From: Halorubrum salinarum
GTDB taxonomy: Archaea > Halobacteriota > Halobacteria > Halobacteriales > Haloferacaceae
Direction of reading: 5' to 3'
Assembly (NCBI RefSeq): GCF_013267195.1
Contig: NZ_CP053941.1
Span: 1,550,001 to 1,614,000, forward strand
DNA: 64,000 nucleotides
This document shows positions 16,854 to 24,685 of this stretch, one piece after another; position 1 is the first letter of the stretch; every line of letters starts with the position of its first letter. The notes below the pieces were generated by a model. That model ran no database searches. It had not been told where the DNA came from and saw only the letters and a program-made list of their open reading frames with translations. A program made the translations under genes and the position numbers.

Positions 16854-18713
16854 ATGTTCGATAAGGTTCTCGTGGCGAACCGCGGCGAGATCGCGGTCCG
16901 GGTGATGCGCGCCTGTGCGGAGCTGGGCGTCGACACCGTCGCCGTCTACAGCGACGCCGACAAGCACGGCGGCCACGTCCGGTATGCGGACGAGGCGTAC
17001 AACGTCGGGCCCGCCCGCGCGGCCGACTCGTACCTCGACGGCGAGGCCGTCGTCGAGGCGGCGCGCTCGGCCGGCGCGGACGCGATCCACCCCGGGTACG
17101 GCTTCCTCGCGGAGAACGCCGACTTCGCGGCCCGCGTCGAGGCCGCCGACGGGATCACCTGGGTCGGGCCGTCGAGCGACGCGATGGAGCGGCTGGGCGA
17201 GAAGACGCACGCGCGGCGCGTGATGGACGACGCCGACGTGCCGATCGTCCCCGGGACGACCGAGCCCGTCACCGACGCCGAGGCCGTCACGGCGTTCGGC
17301 GACGAGCACGGCTACCCGGTCGCGATCAAGGCCGAGGGCGGCGGCGGCGGCCGCGGGATGAAGGTCGTCGAGAGCGCCGACGAGGCCGCGGAGGCGCTCG
17401 AGTCCGCCAAGCGCGAGGGCGAGGCGTACTTCTCGAACGACTCGGTGTACCTCGAACGCTACCTCCAGACCCCCCGCCACGTCGAGGTCCAGGTCGTCGC
17501 CGACGACCCGGACGGCTCGGTGAGCGAGAGCGACGTGGTCCACCTCGGCGAGCGCGACTGCTCGCTCCAGCGCCGCCACCAGAAGGTGATCGAGGAGGGC
17601 CCCTCCCCCGCGCTCTCCGACGAGCTGCGCGAGAAGATCGGCGAGGCCGCCCGCCGCGGCGTCGCCGCCGCCGACTACACCAACGCCGGAACGGTCGAGT
17701 TCCTCGTCGAGGAGGACCCCGACCGCGACCCGTCGGAGCCGCTCGGCCCCGACACGCCGTTCTACTTCCTCGAAGTCAACACCCGGATTCAGGTCGAACA
17801 CACCGTCACGGAGGAGCTGACGGGGATCGACATCGTGAAAGAACAGCTCCGGGTCGCCAGCGGCGAGGGCCTCTCCGTCTCGCAGGACGACGTGGAGCTC
17901 GAAGGCCACGCGATCGAGTTCCGGATCAACGCCGAGAACGCCGCCAACGACTTCCAGCCCGCCAACGAGGGGTCGCTGGAGACGTACGACCCGCCGGGCG
18001 GGATCGGCGTCCGCGTCGACGACGCGCTCCGCCAGGGCGACGAGCTGGTCACCGACTACGACTCGATGATCGCGAAGCTGATCGTGTGGGCCGGCGACCG
18101 CGAGGAGTGTCTCGCGCGCTCGAAGCGCGCGCTCGCGGAGTACGACCTGGAGGGCGTCGTCACCATCGTCCCCTTCCACCGCCTGATGCTCGACGACGAG
18201 CGGTTCGTCGACGGGACGCACACGACGAAGTACCTCGACGAGGAGCTCGACCGCGACCTGGTCGCCGACGCCCAGGAGAAGTGGGGCACCGAGTCGGCGT
18301 CCGCGGGCGACGACGAGGAGGTGACCGAGCGCGAGTTCACCGTCGAGGTGAACGGCAAGCGCTTCGAGGTGGAGCTAGAGGAGCGCGGCGCGCCCGCGAT
18401 CCCCGTGCCCGAGAGCGGGGGCAGCGGAGGCGGGGGGCAGCGCCCGCCGCAGGCCACCGACGACGACGGCGCCGACGACTCGGTCGACGTCGCCGAGGGC
18501 GGCGAGGCCATCGAGGCGGAGATGCAGGGGACGATCCTCTCGGTCGACGTCGACGAGGGCGACGAGGTCGCGGCCGGCGACGTGGTCTGCGTCCTCGAAG
18601 CGATGAAGATGGAGAACGACGTGGTCGCCGAGCGCGGCGGCACCGTCGCGAGCGTCCGCGTCGGTGAGGGCGACAGCGTCGACATGGGCGACGTGCTGAT
18701 CGTGCTGGAGTGA
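16854..18713 (+). CDS. pccA: Propionyl/acyl-CoA carboxylase biotin subunit PccA
   Basis: A 619-aa protein with biotin carboxylase (about residues 1-450) and biotin carboxyl carrier (about 540-619) parts. Visible features are [20 protein letters not shown] at the start, the ATP-grasp Gly-rich loop [10 protein letters not shown], and the biotin site EAMKMEND with the acceptor Lys near residue 585. A Gly/Ser/acidic linker joins the two. It carboxylates biotin with ATP and bicarbonate for PccB. I preferred the ATG at 16854 to a GTG at 16833 because the protein then starts at the conserved [13 protein letters not shown] motif. Confidence 0.93.
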   Translation: MFDKVLVANRGEIAVRVMRACAELGVDTVAVYSDADKHGGHVRYADEAYNVGPARAADSYLDGEAVVEAARSAGADAIHPGYGFLAENADFAARVEAADGITWVGPSSDAMERLGEKTHARRVMDDADVPIVPGTTEPVTDAEAVTAFGDEHGYPVAIKAEGGGGGRGMKVVESADEAAEALESAKREGEAYFSNDSVYLERYLQTPRHVEVQVVADDPDGSVSESDVVHLGERDCSLQRRHQKVIEEGPSPALSDELREKIGEAARRGVAAADYTNAGTVEFLVEEDPDRDPSEPLGPDTPFYFLEVNTRIQVEHTVTEELTGIDIVKEQLRVASGEGLSVSQDDVELEGHAIEFRINAENAANDFQPANEGSLETYDPPGGIGVRVDDALRQGDELVTDYDSMIAKLIVWAGDREECLARSKRALAEYDLEGVVTIVPFHRLMLDDERFVDGTHTTKYLDEELDRDLVADAQEKWGTESASAGDDEEVTEREFTVEVNGKRFEVELEERGAPAIPVPESGGSGGGGQRPPQATDDDGADDSVDVAEGGEAIEAEMQGTILSVDVDEGDEVAAGDVVCVLEAMKMENDVVAERGGTVASVRVGEGDSVDMGDVLIVLE

Positions 18714-18718
18714 GCGGG

Positions 18719-19561
18719 CTACCGACCCCGGAGCCCCAGTAGCTCTCGCGTCTCCTCGGGCGTCGCCACGGGGCGCCCGACCTCCTCGGCGATCCGCGCC
18801 GCGCGCGCCACCAACTGCTCGTTCGTCGCCAGTTCGCCCCGCTCGTAGTAGCGGTTGTCCTCTAACCCCACGCGGACGTGCCCGCCGAGCAGCAGCGACT
18901 GGGTCGTCATCGGGAGCTGGTGCGTGCCGAACCCGATCACGTTGAACTCGACGCCCTCCGGGAGCGCCTCGACCCGGTTGATCAGGTTCCGCGGGTGCGG
19001 CGGCGACGTGGTCCCGCCGCCGAACAGGAAGTTGAGGTACGGCGGGTCGTCGAGGTCGTCGAGGATCGCCAGCGACTCGTTGAGGTGGCCGTCGTTGAAC
19101 ACCTCCAGTTCGGGTTTGATTCCCCGTTCTCTCATCTCCGCGTGGAGCGACGCCACCAGCCCGCGGGTGTTCTCCGAGGTGAGCCGCTCGTAGCGGTTGA
19201 GCGGCCCCATGTCGAGCGACGCCATCTCGGGGGCCGGATCGGTCCGGAGCGGTTCGTGTCGGAGGGCGTCCGGCGCCGCCGTCCCGCCGGTGGAGTGCTG
19301 GAGGACGGCGTCGTCGGTGGCCTCGCGGACCGCGTCCGCGACTTCCTGAAACCGCTCCGTCGAGAAGGCGCGCTCCCCGTTGTCGCGGCGCGCGTGGAGG
19401 TGGAGGACGCTCGCGCCCGCCTCCTCGCAGGCCGCCGCGGCCGCCGCTATCTCCTCGGGGGTCTCCGGGAGGTCCGGGTGCGCCTCCTTCCCGTGGACGC
19501 CGCCGGTAAGCGCCGCGGTGATGACCGCCGGCTTCCCGTCGAGGTAGTCGTCGTAGGTCAT
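18719..19561 (-). CDS. BKACE (DUF849) beta-keto acid cleavage enzyme
   Basis: A 280-aa TIM-barrel enzyme of the 3-keto-5-aminohexanoate cleavage family. Characterised members use zinc and acetyl-CoA to cleave beta-keto acids. The zinc-binding HLHAR motif (about residue 53), the acidic LEVFNDGHL region and GHVRVGLEDN near the C-terminus are all present. Its start overlaps the stop of a small upstream Cys-rich gene (ATGA). It is convergent with pccA, with only 5 nt between stops. The substrate cannot be assigned. Confidence 0.85.
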   Translation of the reverse strand: MTYDDYLDGKPAVITAALTGGVHGKEAHPDLPETPEEIAAAAAACEEAGASVLHLHARRDNGERAFSTERFQEVADAVREATDDAVLQHSTGGTAAPDALRHEPLRTDPAPEMASLDMGPLNRYERLTSENTRGLVASLHAEMRERGIKPELEVFNDGHLNESLAILDDLDDPPYLNFLFGGGTTSPPHPRNLINRVEALPEGVEFNVIGFGTHQLPMTTQSLLLGGHVRVGLEDNRYYERGELATNEQLVARAARIAEEVGRPVATPEETRELLGLRGR

Positions 19562-19779
19562 CGGTCGCCGTCGGCGTCTGTGCCGTCGGTCGTCTCCGCG
19601 TCCGGGTCGAAGTAGAACTCGCAGTCCGTCGCGGGGTCGAGGTCGTACCGCGCGTTACAGACGTCCGCGCGCATCGGCTGGACGAACGACTCGGTCACGG
19701 CGCAGAACGCGCGGGCGGTCTCGAACGACTTCCCGTCGCCCTCCTCGCGATATGTCAGGTGCTGGCACGTCTCGTCCAT
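19558..19779 (-). CDS. Small Cys-containing acidic protein
   Basis: A 73-aa protein with four cysteines (CQHL, AFCAV, DVCNA, DCEF) spaced 21, 16 and 12 residues apart. They could bind a metal or Fe-S cluster. The C-terminus is an acidic tail, ETTDGTDADGDR. It begins MDETCQHLTYREEG and its TGA overlaps the ATG of the BKACE gene, so the two are translationally coupled. I do not recognise the family. Coupling suggests a link to the cleavage enzyme but does not prove it. Confidence 0.6.
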   Translation of the reverse strand: MDETCQHLTYREEGDGKSFETARAFCAVTESFVQPMRADVCNARYDLDPATDCEFYFDPDAETTDGTDADGDR

Positions 19780-19922
19780 GGCGTACGGAGGCGGGGAGGC
19801 GGCTTGAAACCCCGCGTCGGGGCGACCGCTCCGACTCGTTCCGATCCGGTCCGTTCCGATCCGATTCGATCCGGTCCGATCTGACCGACGCTGTTTAACC
19901 GACCGCCCGAGAACGGGTGGCC

Positions 19923-20270
19923 ATGGAGCCGGTCGACGACTGGCGGTCGGCGATCGACGAGGCCGGGGAGCTGACCGGCCCGATCGCGGCGGCGATCGTC
20001 GAGGCCCACGGCGACCGGGGACAGCGCGCCATCGAGGCGGTCGGCGAGGGGCGCGTGAAGCGCTACCGCGACTTCACCGTCGTCGTGGGCCACGAGGACG
20101 AGTACGTCGTCGAGGACGGGGAGTGCAACTGCGCGGACGCGACGTACAACCTCGACGCCGACGACCCCGACCAGCGCTGCTGGCACGCCATCGCGGTCGA
20201 CGTCGCGGACGCGCTCGACGCCGTCGACCACCACGACATGTGGTACTCCGAGGTCCGCGAGTTCCTGTGA
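19923..20270 (+). CDS. SWIM-type zinc-finger protein
   Basis: A 115-aa protein. The C-terminal half has the pattern CNC followed by CWH (about residues 68-95), matching the CxCx(n)CxH SWIM zinc finger that occurs in DNA- or protein-binding proteins. The N-terminal part is helical and acidic (GPIAAAIVEAHGDRGQRAIE). The ATG at 19923 is chosen because a GTTTAACC box lies about 27 nt upstream; a GTG two codons earlier is possible. It probably acts alone. Confidence 0.75.
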   Translation: MEPVDDWRSAIDEAGELTGPIAAAIVEAHGDRGQRAIEAVGEGRVKRYRDFTVVVGHEDEYVVEDGECNCADATYNLDADDPDQRCWHAIAVDVADALDAVDHHDMWYSEVREFL

Positions 20271-20416
20271 GGCCGCCGGGATCCGCGTCCCGCCGCGCTC
20301 CGCGCTCTCTCCCCGTCTCGAAGCAGCCGCCGCTCGCCCGCGTGAATCGGCCGTTTTCGCGAATTTCGGTCTGAGAGTCGAAAACGTTTACAACGGCGGC
20401 CGGTCTCCCCTACGGT

Positions 20417-20890
20417 ATGGCGGACTGTCCACTCGCCGACGACTGCCCCAGCTTCGACGAACGGATCCAGGGGATGGGGTGTCAACACTACGGCAACAAA
20501 GGCGGCGCGGAGTGGTGTAACCACTACGACATGCCGATCTACGAGCTGAAACAGCAGCCGGTCCAGCCCGGCGAGGCGGTCGTCGTCGAGGTCGACGACA
20601 TCCACGAGAGCGGCGCCGGCGTCGGCCGCACCGACGACGGGTTCATCGTCCTCGTCGACGGGCTGCTCCCCCCGGCGCGCGCCGAGGTCAAGATCCACCG
20701 CGTGAAGTCGAGCCACGCGACGGCCCAGGAAGTGATCGAGCGCCTCCCGGACGACCCGGACGAGGAGTCCGACGGCGAGGCCGCGGACGGCGACGAGGGG
20801 GACGACGAGGACGCGGACGACGAGCGCAGCCGCCGCGACCGCCCGGACCGCGAACGGCTCGGCAGCCGCGAGAACTTCTGGGGCAAGTGA
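20417..20890 (+). CDS. TRAM-domain protein with N-terminal Cys cluster
   Basis: A 157-aa protein in three parts. The N-terminus has Cys residues in ADCPLADDCPSF, MGCQHYG and EWCNHYD that could bind zinc. A TRAM beta-barrel follows (about residues 48-105, including DIHESGAGVGRTDDGF), then a long acidic and basic tail ending ENFWGK. TRAM domains bind RNA, and archaeal ones act as RNA chaperones or in tRNA modification enzymes. A CGTTTACAAC box lies about 30 nt before the ATG. Confidence 0.82.
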   Translation: MADCPLADDCPSFDERIQGMGCQHYGNKGGAEWCNHYDMPIYELKQQPVQPGEAVVVEVDDIHESGAGVGRTDDGFIVLVDGLLPPARAEVKIHRVKSSHATAQEVIERLPDDPDEESDGEAADGDEGDDEDADDERSRRDRPDRERLGSRENFWGK

Positions 20891-21016
20891 CGGCGTCCCG
20901 GGGGAGCCCCGCCCCACGGACAGTCCGGACGCCGTCGATTTTCCGCGCGACACCCGCCCGTCTCCGCCCGCCCGCGAATCCGCCGTTTTTTGACGGCCCG
21001 GCCCGTCGGTGACCAC

Positions 21017-21502
21017 ATGGTGGCAGACGAGGGTCGGCCGGACCCGGCCGACGTCGACGCCGACTCGATCCTGGAGCGAGCCGGCTTCGACGCCGACGAG
21101 AGCGTGCTCACGCGTCGGCAGGCGGAGGTGCTGGCGCTCCGCGAGCGCGGGCTCCGGCAGTCGGACATCGCGGACCGGCTCGGGACCTCGCGCGCGAACG
21201 TCTCCAGCGTCGAGGCGAGCGCCCGCGACAACGTCGAGCGCGCCCGCGAGACGGTCGCGTTCGCGGAGGCGCTGTCGGCGCCGGTCCGGGTCGAGATCGA
21301 CGCCGGGACCGACCTCTACGACGCGCCCAAGCGCGTGTACGACGCCTGCGACGAGGCGGGCGTGAAGGTGAACCAGACCGCGCCCGAACTGATGAAGGCG
21401 ATCGGCGACCGCGCGGGCGACGCGGTCCGCGGCCGCGAGGTCCGCCACCGGATCTTCGTGACCGTCGCCGCCGACGGACGAATCCGCGTTCGCCGGCCGT
21501 AG
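21017..21502 (+). CDS. Tfx family DNA-binding regulator
   Basis: A 161-aa transcription regulator. The N-terminal HTH is clear: LTRRQAEVLALRERGLRQSDIADRLGTSRANVSSVEASA, spanning about residues 34-72. The C-terminal alpha/beta domain is typical of the Tfx family, whose founding member in Methanothermobacter activates a molybdenum formylmethanofuran dehydrogenase operon. Haloarchaeal targets are unknown. Two molybdopterin enzymes are encoded in this window, but not adjacent. The ATG at 21017 follows a TTTTTTGAC box by about 27 nt. Confidence 0.85.
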   Translation: MVADEGRPDPADVDADSILERAGFDADESVLTRRQAEVLALRERGLRQSDIADRLGTSRANVSSVEASARDNVERARETVAFAEALSAPVRVEIDAGTDLYDAPKRVYDACDEAGVKVNQTAPELMKAIGDRAGDAVRGREVRHRIFVTVAADGRIRVRRP

Positions 21503-21529
21503 CCCCGCGGATTTCGCCCGCCGTCCCCG

Positions 21530-22555
21530 TTACTCCCCGTCGATCCGCTCCGCGACGCCGACCAGCGTCGCGCCCGCGGTGACGGTCGCCTCCCGCGCGA
21601 CCGAGTACGCGATCCCGTCGCGGTCGACGCGCGCGACCTGGAGCGTCTCGAACGTCGTCGGGTCGAACACCTCGCCGACGCGCTCGCCCGCCGCGACGCG
21701 GTCGCCGACGGCGAGGTCGGGATCGGGGACGAACAGTCCGGAGTCGCCGGCGATCACGCGGCCGAGGTGGTTGCGCGCCACGACGCCGTCCCACGGCTCC
21801 GGGTCGCCGTCGAGCAGCCCCTCGCGTCGGAGGGCGCCGAGCATCCCGCTCACGCCGGTCTCGACGGCCTCGGGAACGATCTCCTTGCTGTGGGCGAGCT
21901 CGGGCGTGATCGTCGGGATCCCCTCGCGCGTGGCCGCGACGCGGAGCTTCCCGGCGAAGCCGCGCTCGTCCCACTCGGTGTCCGCGTCGTCGCCCGCGGC
22001 CTCCGCGAGCAGGAGGTCGGTGCCGAACGCCTCCGCGAGCCCGCGGCAGTCGTCGTCGCCGCGCATGTACACCGCGTGCGTCGCCATCGACGGCGACCCG
22101 GTGTGGAGGTCGACGATCGCGTCCGCCTGGCTCGCGAACGCCCAGAGCCGGGCCGCCATGCGCTCGTGGAGCGACCCCTCGGGGTCGCCGGGCCAACAGC
22201 GGTTCATGTTCGGCTGCCGCGAGTCGAGCGTCTCCGGCGTCGTGTACGAGACGCGGTCGAAGGTGAGCGGGTCGGCGACGGGCACCGTCACGAGCGTCCC
22301 GTCGAGGTCGGCGGCGCTCGGTCCGTCGGTGGCTCCAACGAGCCGGTCGTGAAGGCGGCGGAGGACCGCCGTCCCGTTCACCTCGCGGCCGTGCTGGGCC
22401 GCCTGCGCGTACACGACCGGCGCGTCGTCGGGCGCGTCGAGGACGGGGCCGTCGTCGCCGTCCACGAGCCGCCCGTCGCCGTACGCGTGGACGGTCGTCC
22501 GGATCGGTACGCCAGAGGGGAGCCGCGCGAGGGTGAGGGTACGACTGGTGTGCAC
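21530..22555 (-). CDS. Succinylglutamate desuccinylase/aspartoacylase family protein
   Basis: A 341-aa zinc carboxypeptidase-like hydrolase. Motifs include AQHGREVNG (metal-binding H and E), the NMNRCWPGDPEGS segment, DLHTGS with the second metal His, and a C-terminal beta-barrel domain. Family members deacylate N-acyl amino acids or related amides. Substrate choice depends on residues I cannot interpret with confidence. The gene ends close to the convergent Tfx gene and is divergent from the MBL hydrolase. Confidence 0.85.
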   Translation of the reverse strand: MHTSRTLTLARLPSGVPIRTTVHAYGDGRLVDGDDGPVLDAPDDAPVVYAQAAQHGREVNGTAVLRRLHDRLVGATDGPSAADLDGTLVTVPVADPLTFDRVSYTTPETLDSRQPNMNRCWPGDPEGSLHERMAARLWAFASQADAIVDLHTGSPSMATHAVYMRGDDDCRGLAEAFGTDLLLAEAAGDDADTEWDERGFAGKLRVAATREGIPTITPELAHSKEIVPEAVETGVSGMLGALRREGLLDGDPEPWDGVVARNHLGRVIAGDSGLFVPDPDLAVGDRVAAGERVGEVFDPTTFETLQVARVDRDGIAYSVAREATVTAGATLVGVAERIDGE

Positions 22556-22678
22556 GGTCCGGATCGGGGCGGCGCGGAGTTATACATCCGGGGTGCGAGC
22601 GCGACGCGGTCGCCCCGGCCGCCGGTCGCGACGGTCTCGACCGCGGACGCTAAGGCCGTGGCCCGCGCATCCCGTCCC

Positions 22679-23506
22679 ATGCGGGTCACCCTCCTCGGGA
22701 CGGGCGACACGACGGGGACGCCGACCGTCGGCTGCGACTGCGACACCTGCGAGGCGGCCCGCGAGCGCGGGGTGTCGCGGTCGCGTTTCTCCGTCCACGT
22801 CGCCAACGAGCGCACCGGCGAGTCGCTGCTCGTCGACTTCAGTCCCGACTTCAGACAGCAGTTCCTCGCGGCCGACGTCCCCCTCCCGGACGCCGGGCTC
22901 GTGACGCACATCCACTTCGACCACCTCGACGGGCTGGGGAACGTCTACCGGCTCGTCGACGGGCTCCCGGTCCACGCCCCCGCGGAGACCGACCCCGCGA
23001 CCGACCGGAGCGTCGCCGAGACGATCCGCGACAAGTACGACTACCTCGAAGACCGGATCGGCGTCCACGCCCGCGACCCCTTCGAGCCGTTCGAGACCTG
23101 CGGCTTCGAGGTGCGGTTCGTCCCCGTCGACCACCCGCCGCTCGTCTGTTACGGGGTCGTGATCGAGGACCCCGAGACGGGCGCGACGCTCTCGCTCACC
23201 GGCGACACCAGCTACGACGTGCCCGAGCGCTCCCGCGACGCGCTCGCCGGCGCGGACCTCCTGCTCGCCGACGCCATCGTCCCCGCGTCGCTGTGCGAAC
23301 ACCACCCGATCGGCGGGCGCCACGAGGGGCCCGACGGCGTCCCGCGGACCTTCGGCACGAAGCACATGACCAGGGAGGGGGCGCTCGCGCTCGCCGACGA
23401 GCTCGACGCCGACCGCACCCGCCTGGTCCACCTCGCGCACTACTACCCGGCCGACGAGGCGTTCGCGGAGCCGCTGGCGGTCGACGGCGAAGTGTACGAC
23501 CTGTGA
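22679..23506 (+). CDS. MBL-fold metallohydrolase (PhnP-like)
   Basis: A 275-aa metallo-beta-lactamase-fold protein. It carries the HxHxDH motif as THIHFDHLDGLG (about residue 79), with a later Asp in SLTGDTSYD and a His in HLAHYYP. The N-terminal GTGDTTGTPTVGCDCDTC has the three-cysteine insertion seen in PhnP phosphodiesterases. The likely activity is hydrolysis of a cyclic or linear phosphodiester. The ATG at 22679 gives the typical MRVTLLGTG start. Confidence 0.85.
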   Translation: MRVTLLGTGDTTGTPTVGCDCDTCEAARERGVSRSRFSVHVANERTGESLLVDFSPDFRQQFLAADVPLPDAGLVTHIHFDHLDGLGNVYRLVDGLPVHAPAETDPATDRSVAETIRDKYDYLEDRIGVHARDPFEPFETCGFEVRFVPVDHPPLVCYGVVIEDPETGATLSLTGDTSYDVPERSRDALAGADLLLADAIVPASLCEHHPIGGRHEGPDGVPRTFGTKHMTREGALALADELDADRTRLVHLAHYYPADEAFAEPLAVDGEVYDL

Positions 23507-23562
23507 GTCACGGCGCGCGGCGGGCTGTACCCTTTTGTCTCGCTAGCGCCTATCGCGCGTAG

Positions 23563-24651
23563 ATGGCAGCGACGGACCGTCTCCGGACCGCGCTCGACCG
23601 CGCAGAGCCGCCGCCGCGCGCGGTCGACTGGTCGCTGTTCGCGTTCGTCGTCGCCGAGGCCCTCACCGGACTGGTCTCGTTCACCGTCGGCGTCCCCGAG
23701 GGGTGGCCGCTGTTCTGGCTCCACCGCGCGCTCGGCGCCGGCATCGTCGCGCTGCTCGCGTGGAAGCTCGCGCGCGTCCGCCGCCGGCTCACCGACCCGA
23801 CCCTCTGGCGGCGGTCGACCGCGCTGTCCGTCCTGACGCTCGTCGCCGCCGTCGGCGCCGTCGGGACCGGGGTCGCGTGGGTGTTCGGGCTCGACGTGCG
23901 GCTCTCGTACTGGACGCTCCTCTCGGTCCACGTCGGGTTCGGCCTCGCGCTGGTCCCGCTCGTGGCCGCCCATGCGGCCACCCGGTTCCGGCTCCCGCGC
24001 CGCGTCGACTTCGAGCGCCGGCGCACCGCCGTCACCTACTTCGCGCTGCTGGCCGCGGGCGGCGCGACCTACCGGATCCAGCAGGGGGTCAACGACGCGC
24101 TCGACACCGCCGGCGCCGACCGCCGGTTCACCGGCTCGCAGCCGCGCGAGGGCGCGGGCAACGGCGCCTTCCCGATCACCTCGTGGGTCGCCGACGACCC
24201 GGACCCGATCGACCGCGACGACTACCGGCTGACCGTCGCGGGCCTCGTCGGCGACCCCGTCGAGCTGACGGCCGACGAGCTGGCGGCGGGTCACGAGACG
24301 GAGGCGCTGCTCGACTGTACGAGCGGCTGGTACACGGTCCAGGAGTGGGGCGGGGTCCGCGTCGGCGACCTGCTGGAGGCGGCGGGAGAAATCGACGACG
24401 ACGCCGCGTACGTCCGGTTCACGTCCGTGACGGGCTACCGCTGGAGCCTCCCGATCGAGGAGGCCGCGGACGCCCTGCTCGCGACGCACGTCGGCGGCGA
24501 GCGCCTCTCGCACGGCCACGGCGCGCCGGCGCGGCTGGTCGCGCCCGACCGACGCGGGTTCCAGTGGGTGAAGTGGGTGACGCGCGTCGAGGTCCACGCG
24601 GAGTACGACCTCGGGCAGTGGGTCGTGACGCTGGTGAGCGGGTTCGACTGA
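23563..24651 (+). CDS. Membrane-anchored molybdopterin-dependent oxidoreductase
   Basis: A 362-aa protein. The N-terminal half has about four membrane helices, resembling a cytochrome b561-like module but without checked haem ligands. The C-terminal half is a sulfite-oxidase-type molybdopterin domain: FPITSWVADDPDP, then LLDCTSGWYT with the likely Mo-ligating Cys, and the RGFQWVKWVTRVEV end. This is similar to MsrP/YedY-like membrane systems in which electrons pass from a membrane cytochrome to the Mo site. The electron donor and substrate are unknown. A second, larger member is at 34994-36532. Confidence 0.82.
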   Translation: MAATDRLRTALDRAEPPPRAVDWSLFAFVVAEALTGLVSFTVGVPEGWPLFWLHRALGAGIVALLAWKLARVRRRLTDPTLWRRSTALSVLTLVAAVGAVGTGVAWVFGLDVRLSYWTLLSVHVGFGLALVPLVAAHAATRFRLPRRVDFERRRTAVTYFALLAAGGATYRIQQGVNDALDTAGADRRFTGSQPREGAGNGAFPITSWVADDPDPIDRDDYRLTVAGLVGDPVELTADELAAGHETEALLDCTSGWYTVQEWGGVRVGDLLEAAGEIDDDAAYVRFTSVTGYRWSLPIEEAADALLATHVGGERLSHGHGAPARLVAPDRRGFQWVKWVTRVEVHAEYDLGQWVVTLVSGFD

Positions 24652-24685
24652 CTGCCGGCTGCGTTCACGACCTCAGAGCGCCCGG

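Noticed and set aside
19800-19890. Repeated GATCCGGTCCG-like words before the SWIM gene
   Set aside because: A short imperfect simple repeat without symmetry or spacing suited to an operator; probably slippage in non-coding DNA.
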